From: a virus
IMG/VR virus record: IMGVR_UViG_3300032325_000820
Span: 1 to 53,937 of that record
Reading direction: 5' to 3' (one strand)
DNA length: 53,937 bases
This document shows positions 8,223 through 17,081 of the stretch, one piece after another (positions within the stretch are counted from its first letter, which is position 1; each line of letters begins with the position of its first letter). Position numbers and translations under genes: made by a program. The notes below the pieces were generated by a model. The model was not told the DNA's origin, made no database searches, and saw only the letters and a list, made by a program, of their open reading frames with translations.

Positions 8223-9326
8223 TTAAAACCTTATGGGAGTTCCTGAAAATTGTGGGTTGTTATAATAATTTAACCATCTACCAGTACGTGCGTATTCATC
8301 GGGATTACTAACTCTGCTATAAATAGGTTCAATATCTATTTTCTCTTCCGGTAAGAATTTTTTGCGGGCATTTCGGCGTCTTGCTTGCTCCAATTGAAGT
8401 TCGTATTGCTCCTGTGCTGCCATTTCTTCCGGAGTTAGTCGTTGAGCCAGCATTTTTTCTTTTAGTTCCTTACCTTCTTGTGCTGCAGTCTTTGGTTTTG
8501 GTTGATTAAATCTATCATATAAACTAAGACCTGTACTCCCAAGAGCTAATAGGTTCTTAGGTTTACTTAAAAAGTTCATACTATTATCTTGTAGTTTATC
8601 AAGAAAACTCATGTTGTCCTTTTCCTTCTCTTTAGCAAGTAGATACTGTAAATAACTCTCAGTATCGTCACCGGCAGATACACCTACACCTTTTTGACTG
8701 CTGCCTCCTGACATAGAAGATAGGGTACTTCCGCCTGTTAAATAATCTGATACTCCAAGTGATTTTTCAGCTCCGGTAAAGGGTAAGCCAAGTCCCCTAA
8801 CTCCTCTGCCGAGTTGAGCTATATTACCCATCCAACTGCCCATATTATTACTGCCGTAATTTTGAAGAGCCTGCCCGATAGAATTAGCACCGAGTTTAGT
8901 TAAACCTTGTCCCGCTAAGTTACCTACCATCGGTAATGCCGTTCCATACCCGGCGCCTTTTAAAGCTCCGTAAAGGGGGTTTTCTCCATCACCGCGTATA
9001 GCAGACCTCGCAGCTCCACCTAAAGCTCCTCCAAGCGGTCCACCAAAAATAGCAGCTGCCGTACCGATTGTATCGGCTATGGTACGTTTTGGGTTTTTTA
9101 AAGTTTTACTTATTGTTTTAGCAGGATTCTTTAAAAAGTTTCTTACACCTCTAAAAAAGAATTCAGGAAGCCCAGTATCAGGGTTAATGCTGCCGCTACC
9201 GCCCATCTTTTTAAGCATTATAGCCTCAAGTGGATTAACGTGAGCAAGCTCAGTGTCCCCGTTACGGCCTTTCTTCTTGATTTGCTCTAAAAGGCAATTA
9301 ATATCTTTTTTGTTATATTTTTTCAT
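8223..9326 (-). CDS. probable DNA-ejection protein, glycine-rich membrane-active
   Basis: A 367-residue protein. Residues ~65-180 are rich in Gly and Ala with amphipathic or hydrophobic character (TAAAIFGGPLGGALGGAAR, GTALPMVGNLAGQGLTKLG), the composition seen in P22 gp20/gp7-type ejection proteins that enter the host envelope. The C-terminal ~110 residues are charged and helical (PEEMAAQEQYELQLEQARRR). Its ATG overlaps the stop of the preceding gene by 4 bases and it ends 3 bases before the next, so it belongs to a tightly packed virion operon. The assignment rests on composition and context. Confidence 0.55.
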   Translation of the reverse strand: MKKYNKKDINCLLEQIKKKGRNGDTELAHVNPLEAIMLKKMGGSGSINPDTGLPEFFFRGVRNFLKNPAKTISKTLKNPKRTIADTIGTAAAIFGGPLGGALGGAARSAIRGDGENPLYGALKGAGYGTALPMVGNLAGQGLTKLGANSIGQALQNYGSNNMGSWMGNIAQLGRGVRGLGLPFTGAEKSLGVSDYLTGGSTLSSMSGGSSQKGVGVSAGDDTESYLQYLLAKEKEKDNMSFLDKLQDNSMNFLSKPKNLLALGSTGLSLYDRFNQPKPKTAAQEGKELKEKMLAQRLTPEEMAAQEQYELQLEQARRRNARKKFLPEEKIDIEPIYSRVSNPDEYARTGRWLNYYNNPQFSGTPIRF

Positions 9327-9601
9327 TGTTTATCCTTACTTGTAATCATGATAATGTATACGGCTCTTGCCCAATCTTCCCAGCTTTTAAATAAATCAGC
9401 TTTTTTACTTCCTTTAGCCGTAGTTGCTGCCGGAATAGCATTCTTTCTAAACACTCCGATCCCGGCAATTTTATTAGCCCATTCCTGCCATTCTTCAGTT
9501 TCTCTCGGTACCGGTAATCTTTCGTTTCTATATATTTTAATTAGCTCTGCTGCCCACCCGTTAAAACTTATATATTTAGGAAAAGGAAGATTACTGATCA
9601 T
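9323..9601 (-). CDS. small conserved-looking virion-operon protein
   Basis: A 92-residue protein, Trp-rich for its size (NGWAAELI, EEWQEWANKI, KSWEDWARAVYI), alpha-helical and without signal or membrane segment. It overlaps both neighbours by 4 bases (ATGA junctions at 9598-9601 and 9323-9326), so it is translated together with the gp10-like tail protein and the ejection candidate. Small proteins at this place in podophage genomes are often tail-assembly or ejection-protein chaperones. I do not recognise the family, and the role is inferred from coupling only. Confidence 0.65.
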   Translation of the reverse strand: MISNLPFPKYISFNGWAAELIKIYRNERLPVPRETEEWQEWANKIAGIGVFRKNAIPAATTAKGSKKADLFKSWEDWARAVYIIMITSKDKQ

Positions 9602-11169
9602 TGATTATCCCCCTCCTTAAAATTAATTAAAATATTCCCTACATTATAAGGGTACTCAGAGGCGAAAGTAATAGTCATGAACCTTCCCGAAACTCTCAAA
9701 TCTATTTTACCGGGACTACCGGCAGCATTTAAATTAAAATTAACCGGCTCAATAGACGTTTTTGAAGTAGTCGCATATTTTCTATAACTTACTCCTATAA
9801 CTAGGGTATCATCTACACTTCTAGTATATCCTTCCGGAGCAGGAAAATCAGGTTCTATTTGATCAAGTACGATATATTTATCAATTACGCTACCGTTTTT
9901 AGCCGGGTTAAAGGCAACAAAACCAAAGTAAGGCGTTGTAAAAAATGAAGGGATATTATAGTGTAACCCGTCTCTTCTAACTTCATCGTATCCCGTTTCC
10001 TGTTTCCATATAGCTTTGTAGGCATTATCAGGATTATATAGGTAGTTTCTGCAAGTGTCGCCAAAACTGAATATATCCCCGCTTGCTTCATATACGGTAG
10101 CGCAGTCTCTTTGAACCGTAGTATCATACCAGCTATTTTCTCTAACATTATAAACAAGCTCTCTAGTACAACCGATATCGGCTCTATTTCTATAACGCTT
10201 TTCCGGATAAGCCCATCTGATCTCACCGTACCGGGCTACTTTATAACCATAAATCTTTTGTCTTTTTGTTAGATCAACATTTTCTAAGAAAAACTGAAAA
10301 TTAACGTCATTCTTTATACTATCGACTATCCCGTTGTAAACAAAAGCACGATCCGTTCCAAGCCAAAAGAATAAACTATCGTACTGCACTATACACCTTG
10401 AAGACATTACCGATGAATTGTTTGTTACTACTTCTCTCTGAAAATCAAAGAGAACCTGTGCGTCGTTACCTGCAACATTGGTTAAATATATTACCGAGTT
10501 TTCAGTCCAGAATAAAAAACTAGGTGCATTCGTACCGCCTCTAATACTTGCTCCAAAAATAAGTTTATTTTCAGATATGGCTTCCTTCCCTGCGTCATCC
10601 CCCTCAAAATTAAGTGGATCGCTTGTTCTGCTCCAAAGCAAAGTACCGTTATTACCGTATAAAAACAAACATGGATTAGAGTACAATATACCCCCAGAAG
10701 CAGGAACTTCCTGCGGAACTTCAAAAGGGTCATCTTCATCTAAATATTGCCAAGATAAAGTACCGTTAACATTACTTAACATGTTACTTCCATTAGAGGT
10801 AATAAGTAAGCCGTATGCAGCTCTACCGTCCTTGATAAACTTTACACCTTGCCATGTTCTGCTCAGGTTGTTATCAAGTCCCCCAAGAACTTGTGTATCG
10901 TCACTAATATTAGTTAAGCTATCATTAACAATACAGCGATGTACAGCATTAGTAGTAGCGTAAATTAGAATAGGATTTGTCCCGTTAAAATACATATCTA
11001 AAAACGTTATACCCTCTAGAGGTTCAGGAGCTACTAATTCTTGTTGTCCTTTCATCTTTCTTATTTTACCGCCGACAAATCTTATCCACTGACCGTCTAT
11101 GCAGTATTCATCTTGAAAATCTCCTCCGTCTCGTTGAATACCCGGTTTATAAACAAACGGTACACGCAT
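9598..11169 (-). CDS. P22 gp10-like tail / packaged-DNA stabilisation protein
   Basis: A 523-residue protein starting MRVPFVYKPGIQRDGGDF and continuing with ...QWIRFVGGKIRKMKGQQEL, the hallmark N-terminus of the P22 gp10-type family that plugs the portal channel and connects the neck to fibres and needle. The rest is repetitive beta sequence with blade-like units (LFLYGNNGTLLWSRTSDPLN, FWTENSVIYLTNVAGNDAQ), consistent with a propeller. Known role: closes the tail after packaging. It follows the adaptor gene 11169-11837 with a 1-base overlap, the expected order. There is no obvious truncation. The family is fairly certain, exact function by analogy. Confidence 0.75.
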   Translation of the reverse strand: MRVPFVYKPGIQRDGGDFQDEYCIDGQWIRFVGGKIRKMKGQQELVAPEPLEGITFLDMYFNGTNPILIYATTNAVHRCIVNDSLTNISDDTQVLGGLDNNLSRTWQGVKFIKDGRAAYGLLITSNGSNMLSNVNGTLSWQYLDEDDPFEVPQEVPASGGILYSNPCLFLYGNNGTLLWSRTSDPLNFEGDDAGKEAISENKLIFGASIRGGTNAPSFLFWTENSVIYLTNVAGNDAQVLFDFQREVVTNNSSVMSSRCIVQYDSLFFWLGTDRAFVYNGIVDSIKNDVNFQFFLENVDLTKRQKIYGYKVARYGEIRWAYPEKRYRNRADIGCTRELVYNVRENSWYDTTVQRDCATVYEASGDIFSFGDTCRNYLYNPDNAYKAIWKQETGYDEVRRDGLHYNIPSFFTTPYFGFVAFNPAKNGSVIDKYIVLDQIEPDFPAPEGYTRSVDDTLVIGVSYRKYATTSKTSIEPVNFNLNAAGSPGKIDLRVSGRFMTITFASEYPYNVGNILINFKEGDNQ

Positions 11170-11837
11170 TAGTTATTTTCCCTTATTACTGTTCTATCGG
11201 CACTTCGATTTGTATTTATATTATTTATAGTTGTCAGCTCCTGATCAAACATGGATTGATACTTTGCTCTTTTTTCTTCGTTATCAAGAAACAAACAAGC
11301 TTCAATTAAGCATGAATATAATAGCAATTGCGGATATCGCTGGGTTAAGAAGTTAGTAGGGTTGTCTGCATTAAATAACGGAATACCGAGGTAAATTATG
11401 TCAAAATTATATTCTACATCCATAGTAGGCGCGATAAACCAGTAACCGTTACCGTAAGTGTTTGCTAAATTAGCATTAGCAACATTATTTATACTATCAC
11501 AATAATATTTAGGGCGTCCTCTACTTACACCGGAGTAATCAGGCCAATAAGTAATACAAAACTCACGGCTTCTCGGTAATAAATAACTACTAGTATTAGT
11601 AGGAGTATCAAACATTAAGATACTAACGGTTTCTCTCCAGTTACCGGGTTTTTGCAGAGTAGATTGACCGGCAGCAATGTTTCTAAATTGTTGTGTTATC
11701 TCAAAACCCAAATCCTTGGCGTTATTATATACTCTGATTGTACCTTGCTGGGTAAGATCCGGTATCTTAGTTACGTAAGGAGCATCGCTACGTAACATGT
11801 AAGTTTGCATATCCGAGGTTAAACTATTGTAATCCAT
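11169..11837 (-). CDS. head-tail adaptor protein (gp6/tail-tubular-A-like)
   Basis: A 222-residue protein with the layout of podophage adaptors: an N-terminal LTSDMQTYMLRSD helix, a middle beta part with RGRPKYYCDS and WFIAPTMDVEYNFDIIYLG, and a C-terminal helical part, FLTQRYPQLLLYSCLIEACLF, then DNEEKRAKYQSMFDQELTTI. In the family this C-terminal helix docks on the portal and the beta part builds the neck ring. It is the promoter-proximal virion gene of the - strand block, directly upstream of the gp10-like gene. A second, different adaptor is at 50222-51322, so the neck probably has two rings. Confidence 0.7.
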   Translation of the reverse strand: MDYNSLTSDMQTYMLRSDAPYVTKIPDLTQQGTIRVYNNAKDLGFEITQQFRNIAAGQSTLQKPGNWRETVSILMFDTPTNTSSYLLPRSREFCITYWPDYSGVSRGRPKYYCDSINNVANANLANTYGNGYWFIAPTMDVEYNFDIIYLGIPLFNADNPTNFLTQRYPQLLLYSCLIEACLFLDNEEKRAKYQSMFDQELTTINNINTNRSADRTVIRENN

Positions 11838-11843
11838 TATCGT

Positions 11844-12230
11844 TTAAATCTCTGTAATTCTAATTGGATAAATTGCTTCTACTATTTTCTTTTTTGTTAA
11901 ATACAGCGGAGTTTTATAACCTTTTACGTCTTCATAAGTATCATCGCCATTCGCCCATTTTACTTGAAAATCAAGTACGTATTTTACTCCTCCCGGTAAG
12001 TGCCATGGGGTTTGTCTTTGAAAGAATTTAACTTCTCCTGTTTGCTGGAGTATTTTAAGTTCATTATATCTTTTGAGTTCTTTTTTAGAGGCAAAGTTAA
12101 AACCGTCCTGCTGGCAACGTTTAGCTTTAAATTTATGTCTTAAAATCGTCATGATTTCTAATTTAGCTTCAAGTATTTTAATATACTTATTATAACCAAA
12201 AATTGCCGTAATCTCTAGTAGCAACGACAT
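11844..12230 (-). CDS. DUF1064 family nuclease-like protein
   Basis: The region from MTILRHKFKAKR to the end has the layout of DUF1064, a small phage family predicted to have a restriction-endonuclease fold: FASKKELKRYNELKIL (conserved Glu in the first helix), then GEVKFFQRQTPWHL, then YVLDFQVKW followed by YEDVKGYKTPLY, i.e. Asp and an E-x-K-like DVKG motif. A junction-resolving or replication-related nuclease role is predicted for the family. The longest frame adds 26 hydrophobic residues; an internal ATG at 12152 gives a length closer to the family (102 residues) and may be the true start. It lies 6 bases upstream of the adaptor gene, at the head of the - strand block. Confidence 0.75.
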   Translation of the reverse strand: MSLLLEITAIFGYNKYIKILEAKLEIMTILRHKFKAKRCQQDGFNFASKKELKRYNELKILQQTGEVKFFQRQTPWHLPGGVKYVLDFQVKWANGDDTYEDVKGYKTPLYLTKKKIVEAIYPIRITEI

Positions 12231-12319
12231 TTTTTATTTGGTAAGAATCATAAATATCCTGAATACAAAGTCCAAAAGGTTAAAAACTAATGGATTTGAT
12301 GGTGTTATTTATAAAAATA

Positions 12320-12478
12320 CATAATTATATAAATAAGAATATTATTTTATTTTTAGATAAATTATTATATTTATAATAAACTATATAGTTATATAAATAA
12401 TAATGTTCTTTTATTTAAAAATAAAATAGTATATATATAACTAATTATATTTATAATGAACTATATAATTATATATTA
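12320..12478. repeat. AT-rich direct repeats upstream of parA (candidate centromere/operator or origin)
   Basis: This AT-rich stretch holds a 32-base direct repeat at 12364-12395 and 12444-12475 with 30 of 32 positions equal, spaced 80 bases start to start. Each copy centres on the dyad AACTATATAGTT (perfect in copy 1, one change in copy 2). A second repeat family begins at 12323 and 12387 (TTATATAAATAA followed by a T/A-rich tail). The last copy ends 3 bases before the parA ATG. Iterated dyads directly in front of a ParA/RHH operon are what partition sites and operators look like; an AT-rich unwinding region of an origin is the alternative. Confidence 0.55.
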
Positions 12479-13093
12479 ATGATCAAATTAGCAATTATTT
12501 CTCAAAAAGGTGGAGCCGGCAAAACTACTCTTGCAATTAATTTAGCTGTAGAAGCTGAGAGAAATAATTATCAGTCTCTATTAATTGATCTAGACCCTCA
12601 AAGTTCTGCTACGGAGTGGTACGATAGCAGAGAGCAGAATACCCCCCTTGTGCTGTCCTTACATGCCTCAAGACTGAATAAAACTATTCAAGAAGCAGAA
12701 GAAAATAGCGCAGACTTCATTTTTATTGATACAGCTCCTCATTCTGAAAATGCTGCCTTAGAAGCAGCAAAAATAGCTGACCTTGTATTAATTCCATGTA
12801 GAGCCGGTATTCTTGATATTAAGGCTATTCAGTCAAGTTTAAATATTTGTCGTCTTGCAAATAGCGAGTCATTAGTAATATTAAATGCACTACCTACACA
12901 GCAAACAGTAGTAAATGAAGCCAAAATAGCTATAGAAACAATAGGTGGCAAGGTATGCCAGTATAATATCGGTCAAAGAATAGCTTTTAACTATGCCATG
13001 ACCGCTGGACTAGGAGTGGTGGAATTTGATTTTAAAAGTAAAGCCTCTCAGGAAATACAATCTATTTTTAAAATAATTAAGAGCAAACTATGA
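12479..13093 (+). CDS. parA: ParA-type partition ATPase
   Basis: A 204-residue P-loop ATPase of the short ParA/MinD class. The deviant Walker A is KGGAGKTT at residues 10-17, the Walker A' region is LLIDLDPQSSATEWY, and Walker B is DFIFIDTAPH. The length and the lack of an N-terminal DNA-binding domain match type Ib plasmid ParA proteins, which segregate plasmids over the nucleoid together with a small RHH partner. The stop overlaps the start of exactly such a partner (13090). It lies directly after repeats at 12320-12478 that could be the centromere. Presence of ParA is strong evidence that this phage genome can persist as a low-copy plasmid. Confidence 0.92.
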   Translation: MIKLAIISQKGGAGKTTLAINLAVEAERNNYQSLLIDLDPQSSATEWYDSREQNTPLVLSLHASRLNKTIQEAEENSADFIFIDTAPHSENAALEAAKIADLVLIPCRAGILDIKAIQSSLNICRLANSESLVILNALPTQQTVVNEAKIAIETIGGKVCQYNIGQRIAFNYAMTAGLGVVEFDFKSKASQEIQSIFKIIKSKL

Positions 13094-13335
13094 TGAAAAA
13101 TAAGACCAGTTTAGTTGAGGCTATGTCTAAGAGTAAAAGCAAGCAGCATGTAAATATTGATTCTACTAAAACCCCTAAAACTGATATTTCAAAAAAGATT
13201 ATTACCAGTGTTTCTCCTGAGGCTCATTATCAACTTAAAAGATTATCGGTTGAACAACGTTCTCAAATACAGACCTTAGTAAAAGAGGCATTAAATGACT
13301 TATTTACCAAATATAAATTACCTCCTATAGTTTGA
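13090..13335 (+). CDS. small ribbon-helix-helix partition partner (ParB/ParG-like)
   Basis: An 81-residue basic protein: a disordered Lys/Ser-rich N-terminal ~30 residues, then DISKKIITSVSPEAHYQLKR followed by LSVEQRSQIQTLVKEALNDLF, a strand-helix-helix pattern of MetJ/Arc-type DNA-binding proteins. Type Ib partition operons pair a short ParA with such a protein, which binds the centromere repeats and represses the operon; its flexible N-terminus stimulates the ATPase. It overlaps parA by 4 bases (ATGA). Assignment of the fold is by pattern; the role follows from the operon. Confidence 0.75.
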   Translation: MMKNKTSLVEAMSKSKSKQHVNIDSTKTPKTDISKKIITSVSPEAHYQLKRLSVEQRSQIQTLVKEALNDLFTKYKLPPIV

Positions 13336-13457
13336 GCTTTACTATCTACAAAAATCTTAATAATTAACTGAAATACAAAACTTCAAGTAACTTTTAACTG
13401 GGTTCAAGTGATACCAATTAAATAATATTGATTCTTCTGTAAATCTCATATCTTTTT

Positions 13458-15923
13458 TTATTTTATAGCTGTCGGTATTGACTGTGAAAGCTTAATTTGA
13501 ACTGGTGTATAAATGTCTACTGTATTAGAGGGAGTGGATATTGATACTATTAAAGAATATCTTGTTTTTTCATTATATTTTTTTAAGTTTTTTCTTTCTC
13601 TCCACCATCCTATACGCGGCGAGATAGCAATAAGATTGGAACTAGCTAATGCCGCTGCTGTTCCTTGCCAAATATCGGAATGAATAGATCCCTTCTTTCT
13701 ATTTCTAGAACCGATTAGCCAACAGTCAGAAGATGTACCGGTTTTTGCATTGATTTCGTTTTCTTCACGTGCACTCTTATTTATTCGTTTTACAAACGAA
13801 TTTTTATCTTCTTCAGGAAAGTTTAGGTCAAAGCAAAGTAAATGTGAAGCATAACGATATCTATCTTTCCACCCAATCTCACCTGGTCCAGGTTCAATAA
13901 AGTATGATAAGGTAACCCTCATCTCAACATCTGCCTCACCTAGTTCTTCTAAAATCTCCTTAGGCCAAGGTAATTCATAAAGGTGCATTTCTTTAGTTGA
14001 GTATGAAGTTCCCTTCTTCTCGAACGGTTGAATCAGAGATTCAACAATAAGAGTGAGGCTATTTGAGGCACAGTATAACGCCCGTGTTAAATCTGGTACT
14101 CCATAGCCACAAGCACGCAAAACTTGCTTTAATTCTGCTTTATTATCTTTTTCTGCAAATTGGTTTTTCAAAGCTTCTGTCCATCGAGCAGAATGGACAA
14201 CCAATCCTCTTACAGTTTCTGGCCAGTAATCAGGATACTGTATTTGTATTTGAGCAGCAAAATGAGCTGCTTGTGCTGCAGCTGCACTGGTCATATTGAA
14301 TTCACAAAAAGATTTTTCATGAGGTTTATAGTATATAGATAATAAGGACAGATCACTGCATTCAGTGACAAATTTACTATTATCAATAGCTAAATTACCA
14401 CCTTCAAATACTACATCTGGCTTGAAGGGCCACTTATCTTCCCATGCGGTAGATGTAGTGGAAAACGGCGAAAGTTCTCCTCTTTTTGCTAATACTTGAT
14501 ATTCCTTATATGTTTTATCCTGTATCTCTTCCAAATCTGTGTATGCTCCTACGGTTAGGGCATTCCATGATTGAGCAGGATCATGTACAGAATCAGTAAT
14601 ATTAGAATCTGGATATTTTCTCCAATTACTTGGGTCAGTATTTCCAGCAGCTATTACTATAAGTCTTCTTTCTCCATCTTCTGTTCCAGAGATTATTTGG
14701 TCAAGCGATGCTGACCATGATGATGGCCTTCCTCTATCTCTTGTCTCTATGGCAGAAGTAGCAATGCAAATAATACGTCTACGATCTATTGCCTGAATTT
14801 CTACTCTACTAATTGCCTGCTTAGTAATATCTCCCCATAGCTCAACAGCATTTTTCTCTCCTGAACTTCGAGGCAACATCTTTACCGACTCTAAGCAGTG
14901 ACCCACTATAATAGAATTAGAAGACTCTAATTTATCCTGTAAATTTCCATAAACAAGAAGTCCTGACATTAAAGTACCATGCCCGTTATGATCATCAGTA
15001 CCCCATTCAGGATTCACAGAGTGGCAATCGCTATCTTTGATTATAGGAGCAACCAAAGGATGGCCATTATTTACCCCAGTATCAAGCAAGCAGATGGAGA
15101 CCTTAGATTGAGTATTAACCACCAGTCTATTTAGTACACTATCTACCCATTCACTCTGCTCTACAGGCTTTTGTAAAAGAAAAAAATCTGCTGTAGCCTG
15201 CGATTTTCTATACTCTGCAATATCATCAGAGTTTTTTGATATATCAGCTAGATCACTCCATGAAGTATAAACTAACTTGACAACTCTCTCAGGAAACTTA
15301 ATCTCACCTTCTTTTTTCTCTAACTTTAAACTATCTAAGATTCTGTTAAAGCGAGCAACGATTTCTTCATCAGTACCCCGTAACCATACCTCACACCATT
15401 CTTTGTCATTACCAGGGATCAAACTCTTGTCATCCGTCCAAAAAGACTCAATTAATTGAGCTTTTCTAAGATCTTCAATTCCTTCTATTAGTTGTTTATT
15501 TTTGGGTTTACCATTTTTTGTCTCTTCAGTTAAGTATTTTTCTATTTTATCAAAATAGATGTGCTTCTGGTTATTAGGAATAAAAACCGTAATGAAATCA
15601 GTAGATTTTTGCTCTTCATTAACTTCTTTTCGGACGTTGCAAAGACGAATACCTTTTTTAATATCTTCTAGGCTTTTTATTGCTATGTCACAATCAAGAG
15701 CACTCTGAAATTCTATATATGCACCTGCTCTTTGAGAGTGTATTGTTGCTAACTCATTATCACTATCTTGCCAAGCCTGCTTGAGCTTCTCTGTTATATG
15801 CCTGCCATGAGTAAGTCTATTTCTCTCACTACTCCGAAAATTGGTGCTACCAGACTGTGGAGTAGTAAATTTAATTATCGCTGTGGGATTAGGTATCTTG
15901 ATGTGAGGAAGATTTCTTTCCAT
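13458..15923 (-). CDS. ietS: subtilisin-like serine protease, IetS-type
   Basis: An 821-residue S8-family protease without a signal peptide, so it acts in the cytoplasm. Catalytic triad: Asp at ~281 in CLLDTGVNNGHPLV, His at ~315 in DDHNGHGTLMSG, Ser at ~546 in EFNMTSAAAAQ, with the oxyanion Asn in VIAAGNTDPS at ~428. About 250 residues of unrelated N-terminal sequence and ~270 C-terminal residues flank the protease. It lies 2 bases after an AAA ATPase gene. This ATPase-plus-subtilisin pair is the layout of IetAS, described as a plasmid-maintenance system on an Agrobacterium Ti plasmid and later as an antiphage system. In that model the protease is harmful unless restrained by the ATPase. All catalytic residues are present. 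Confidence 0.85.
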   Translation of the reverse strand: MERNLPHIKIPNPTAIIKFTTPQSGSTNFRSSERNRLTHGRHITEKLKQAWQDSDNELATIHSQRAGAYIEFQSALDCDIAIKSLEDIKKGIRLCNVRKEVNEEQKSTDFITVFIPNNQKHIYFDKIEKYLTEETKNGKPKNKQLIEGIEDLRKAQLIESFWTDDKSLIPGNDKEWCEVWLRGTDEEIVARFNRILDSLKLEKKEGEIKFPERVVKLVYTSWSDLADISKNSDDIAEYRKSQATADFFLLQKPVEQSEWVDSVLNRLVVNTQSKVSICLLDTGVNNGHPLVAPIIKDSDCHSVNPEWGTDDHNGHGTLMSGLLVYGNLQDKLESSNSIIVGHCLESVKMLPRSSGEKNAVELWGDITKQAISRVEIQAIDRRRIICIATSAIETRDRGRPSSWSASLDQIISGTEDGERRLIVIAAGNTDPSNWRKYPDSNITDSVHDPAQSWNALTVGAYTDLEEIQDKTYKEYQVLAKRGELSPFSTTSTAWEDKWPFKPDVVFEGGNLAIDNSKFVTECSDLSLLSIYYKPHEKSFCEFNMTSAAAAQAAHFAAQIQIQYPDYWPETVRGLVVHSARWTEALKNQFAEKDNKAELKQVLRACGYGVPDLTRALYCASNSLTLIVESLIQPFEKKGTSYSTKEMHLYELPWPKEILEELGEADVEMRVTLSYFIEPGPGEIGWKDRYRYASHLLCFDLNFPEEDKNSFVKRINKSAREENEINAKTGTSSDCWLIGSRNRKKGSIHSDIWQGTAAALASSNLIAISPRIGWWRERKNLKKYNEKTRYSLIVSISTPSNTVDIYTPVQIKLSQSIPTAIK

Positions 15924-15925
15924 TC

Positions 15926-16894
15926 TTAATTATTAACTCCTTGATGAGCAGCCTTACGATTAAAGATCATTTCACATAAATCAGTAGCAGTTATTTTTTT
16001 CTTGTTAGCTAAAATTGCTATTTTTATTGAATCATTACAAGCTAAAGCAAGTTCCGCATGGCTTAATCCCGAAGACTCTTCTAAAATAGTTTTCCAGTTA
16101 AAATTTTCAGATCTAAATCCGCCGAGCTTATTAGCTATAAGTTGCTTTCTTTCTTTATTTGTTGGATTCTCATAATATAAGACATCATCGAATCTTCTAA
16201 ATAATGCTTGATCCAACAATTTAGGATTATTCGTTGCAGCAACCACTAAGCTATCAGATGTATCTTGTTCAATAAATTGTAGGAATGAGTTCAAAACCCG
16301 CCGCATCTCCCCAACATCGTTATCCTTTGAACGTTCCCCACCGATCGCATCAAATTCATCAAAAAAATAAACTCCCTGACTTTCTTGCATAAGATCAAAT
16401 ATCTGCCTTAATTTTGCACTAGTTTCTCCCATAAATTTTGTGACAAGGCGGTCTACTTGCACAGTATTCAAAGGAATGTGTAATTCATGGGCTAAAACCT
16501 TAGCAGTCATAGTCTTTCCAGTGCCTGGAGGGCCAATAAGCAATATTTTTCTACGGTGCGACAGACCGTGGGATTTTAATTTTTCTTGCTGCCGATACTC
16601 ATGAATAATTTGATCAATCCTCTTTAGAAGAGCTTCGCTTATTACTAGTACTTGTTTAGAAGTTTCCGGTTGTTCAGCAATGACTAAACCCTTAAAATCT
16701 CTTGGAAAAGCTAGAATTCTGGGTCCAGATTTTCTTTTTTCCATGTCAATTAGACTACGAATATCATGTGCCAATGCACCATGACCTTGCTTCGCCTCGT
16801 GGGCAGCGACTTGTAAAGCAATAGTATAAAAGCGCTCAGCCTCGCCAGAAAAATGCGATCGTATAAGTGACTTGATTTGATCTGCTGTTGCCAT
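15926..16894 (-). CDS. ietA: AAA ATPase, IetA-type
   Basis: A 322-residue AAA protein. Walker A GPPGTGKT is at residues 121-128, Walker B VYFFDEFDAI at ~175-184, sensor-1 VVAATNNPKLLD and the arginine-finger region LFRRFDDVLYY follow, and the C-terminal helical lid contains SGLSHAELALACNDSIKIA. The ~110-residue N-terminal part is helical. It is the first gene of a two-gene operon with the IetS-like protease; the start is preceded by AGGAG 4 bases before ATG, and a promoter with a consensus -35 box lies about 105 bases upstream. In IetAS systems the ATPase controls the protease. What activates it here is unknown. Confidence 0.85.
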   Translation of the reverse strand: MATADQIKSLIRSHFSGEAERFYTIALQVAAHEAKQGHGALAHDIRSLIDMEKRKSGPRILAFPRDFKGLVIAEQPETSKQVLVISEALLKRIDQIIHEYRQQEKLKSHGLSHRRKILLIGPPGTGKTMTAKVLAHELHIPLNTVQVDRLVTKFMGETSAKLRQIFDLMQESQGVYFFDEFDAIGGERSKDNDVGEMRRVLNSFLQFIEQDTSDSLVVAATNNPKLLDQALFRRFDDVLYYENPTNKERKQLIANKLGGFRSENFNWKTILEESSGLSHAELALACNDSIKIAILANKKKITATDLCEMIFNRKAAHQGVNN

Positions 16895-16996
16895 AATCTC
16901 CTAACTAAGTTTGCAAAATTATTATTATAACTCTCAAAAGCTCGGTTCTACCCTACTAAATAAGTTATACTTCATTTCAATTCTGGGCTAGTATAA

Positions 16997-17026
16997 TTTA
17001 TATTGCTTACTATAATTAATTGTCAA
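16997..17026 (-). promoter_or_regulatory. sigma70-like promoter of the ietAS operon
   Basis: On the - strand a perfect -35 box TTGACA (17021-17026) is followed after 18 bases by TATAAA (16997-17002). It points at ietA, whose ATG is about 100 bases downstream. It is one of the best promoter matches in the window, suggesting constant expression. Confidence 0.6.
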
Positions 17027-17081
17027 CTAGAGCTAAAACTATTTTGAATTGATTTACAGACTACCCTCTAATTTTTGTTTA

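Noticed and set aside
13336-13457. Terminator between the parA operon and ietS
   Set aside because: No inverted repeat with a T-run was found in this 122-base convergent gap.
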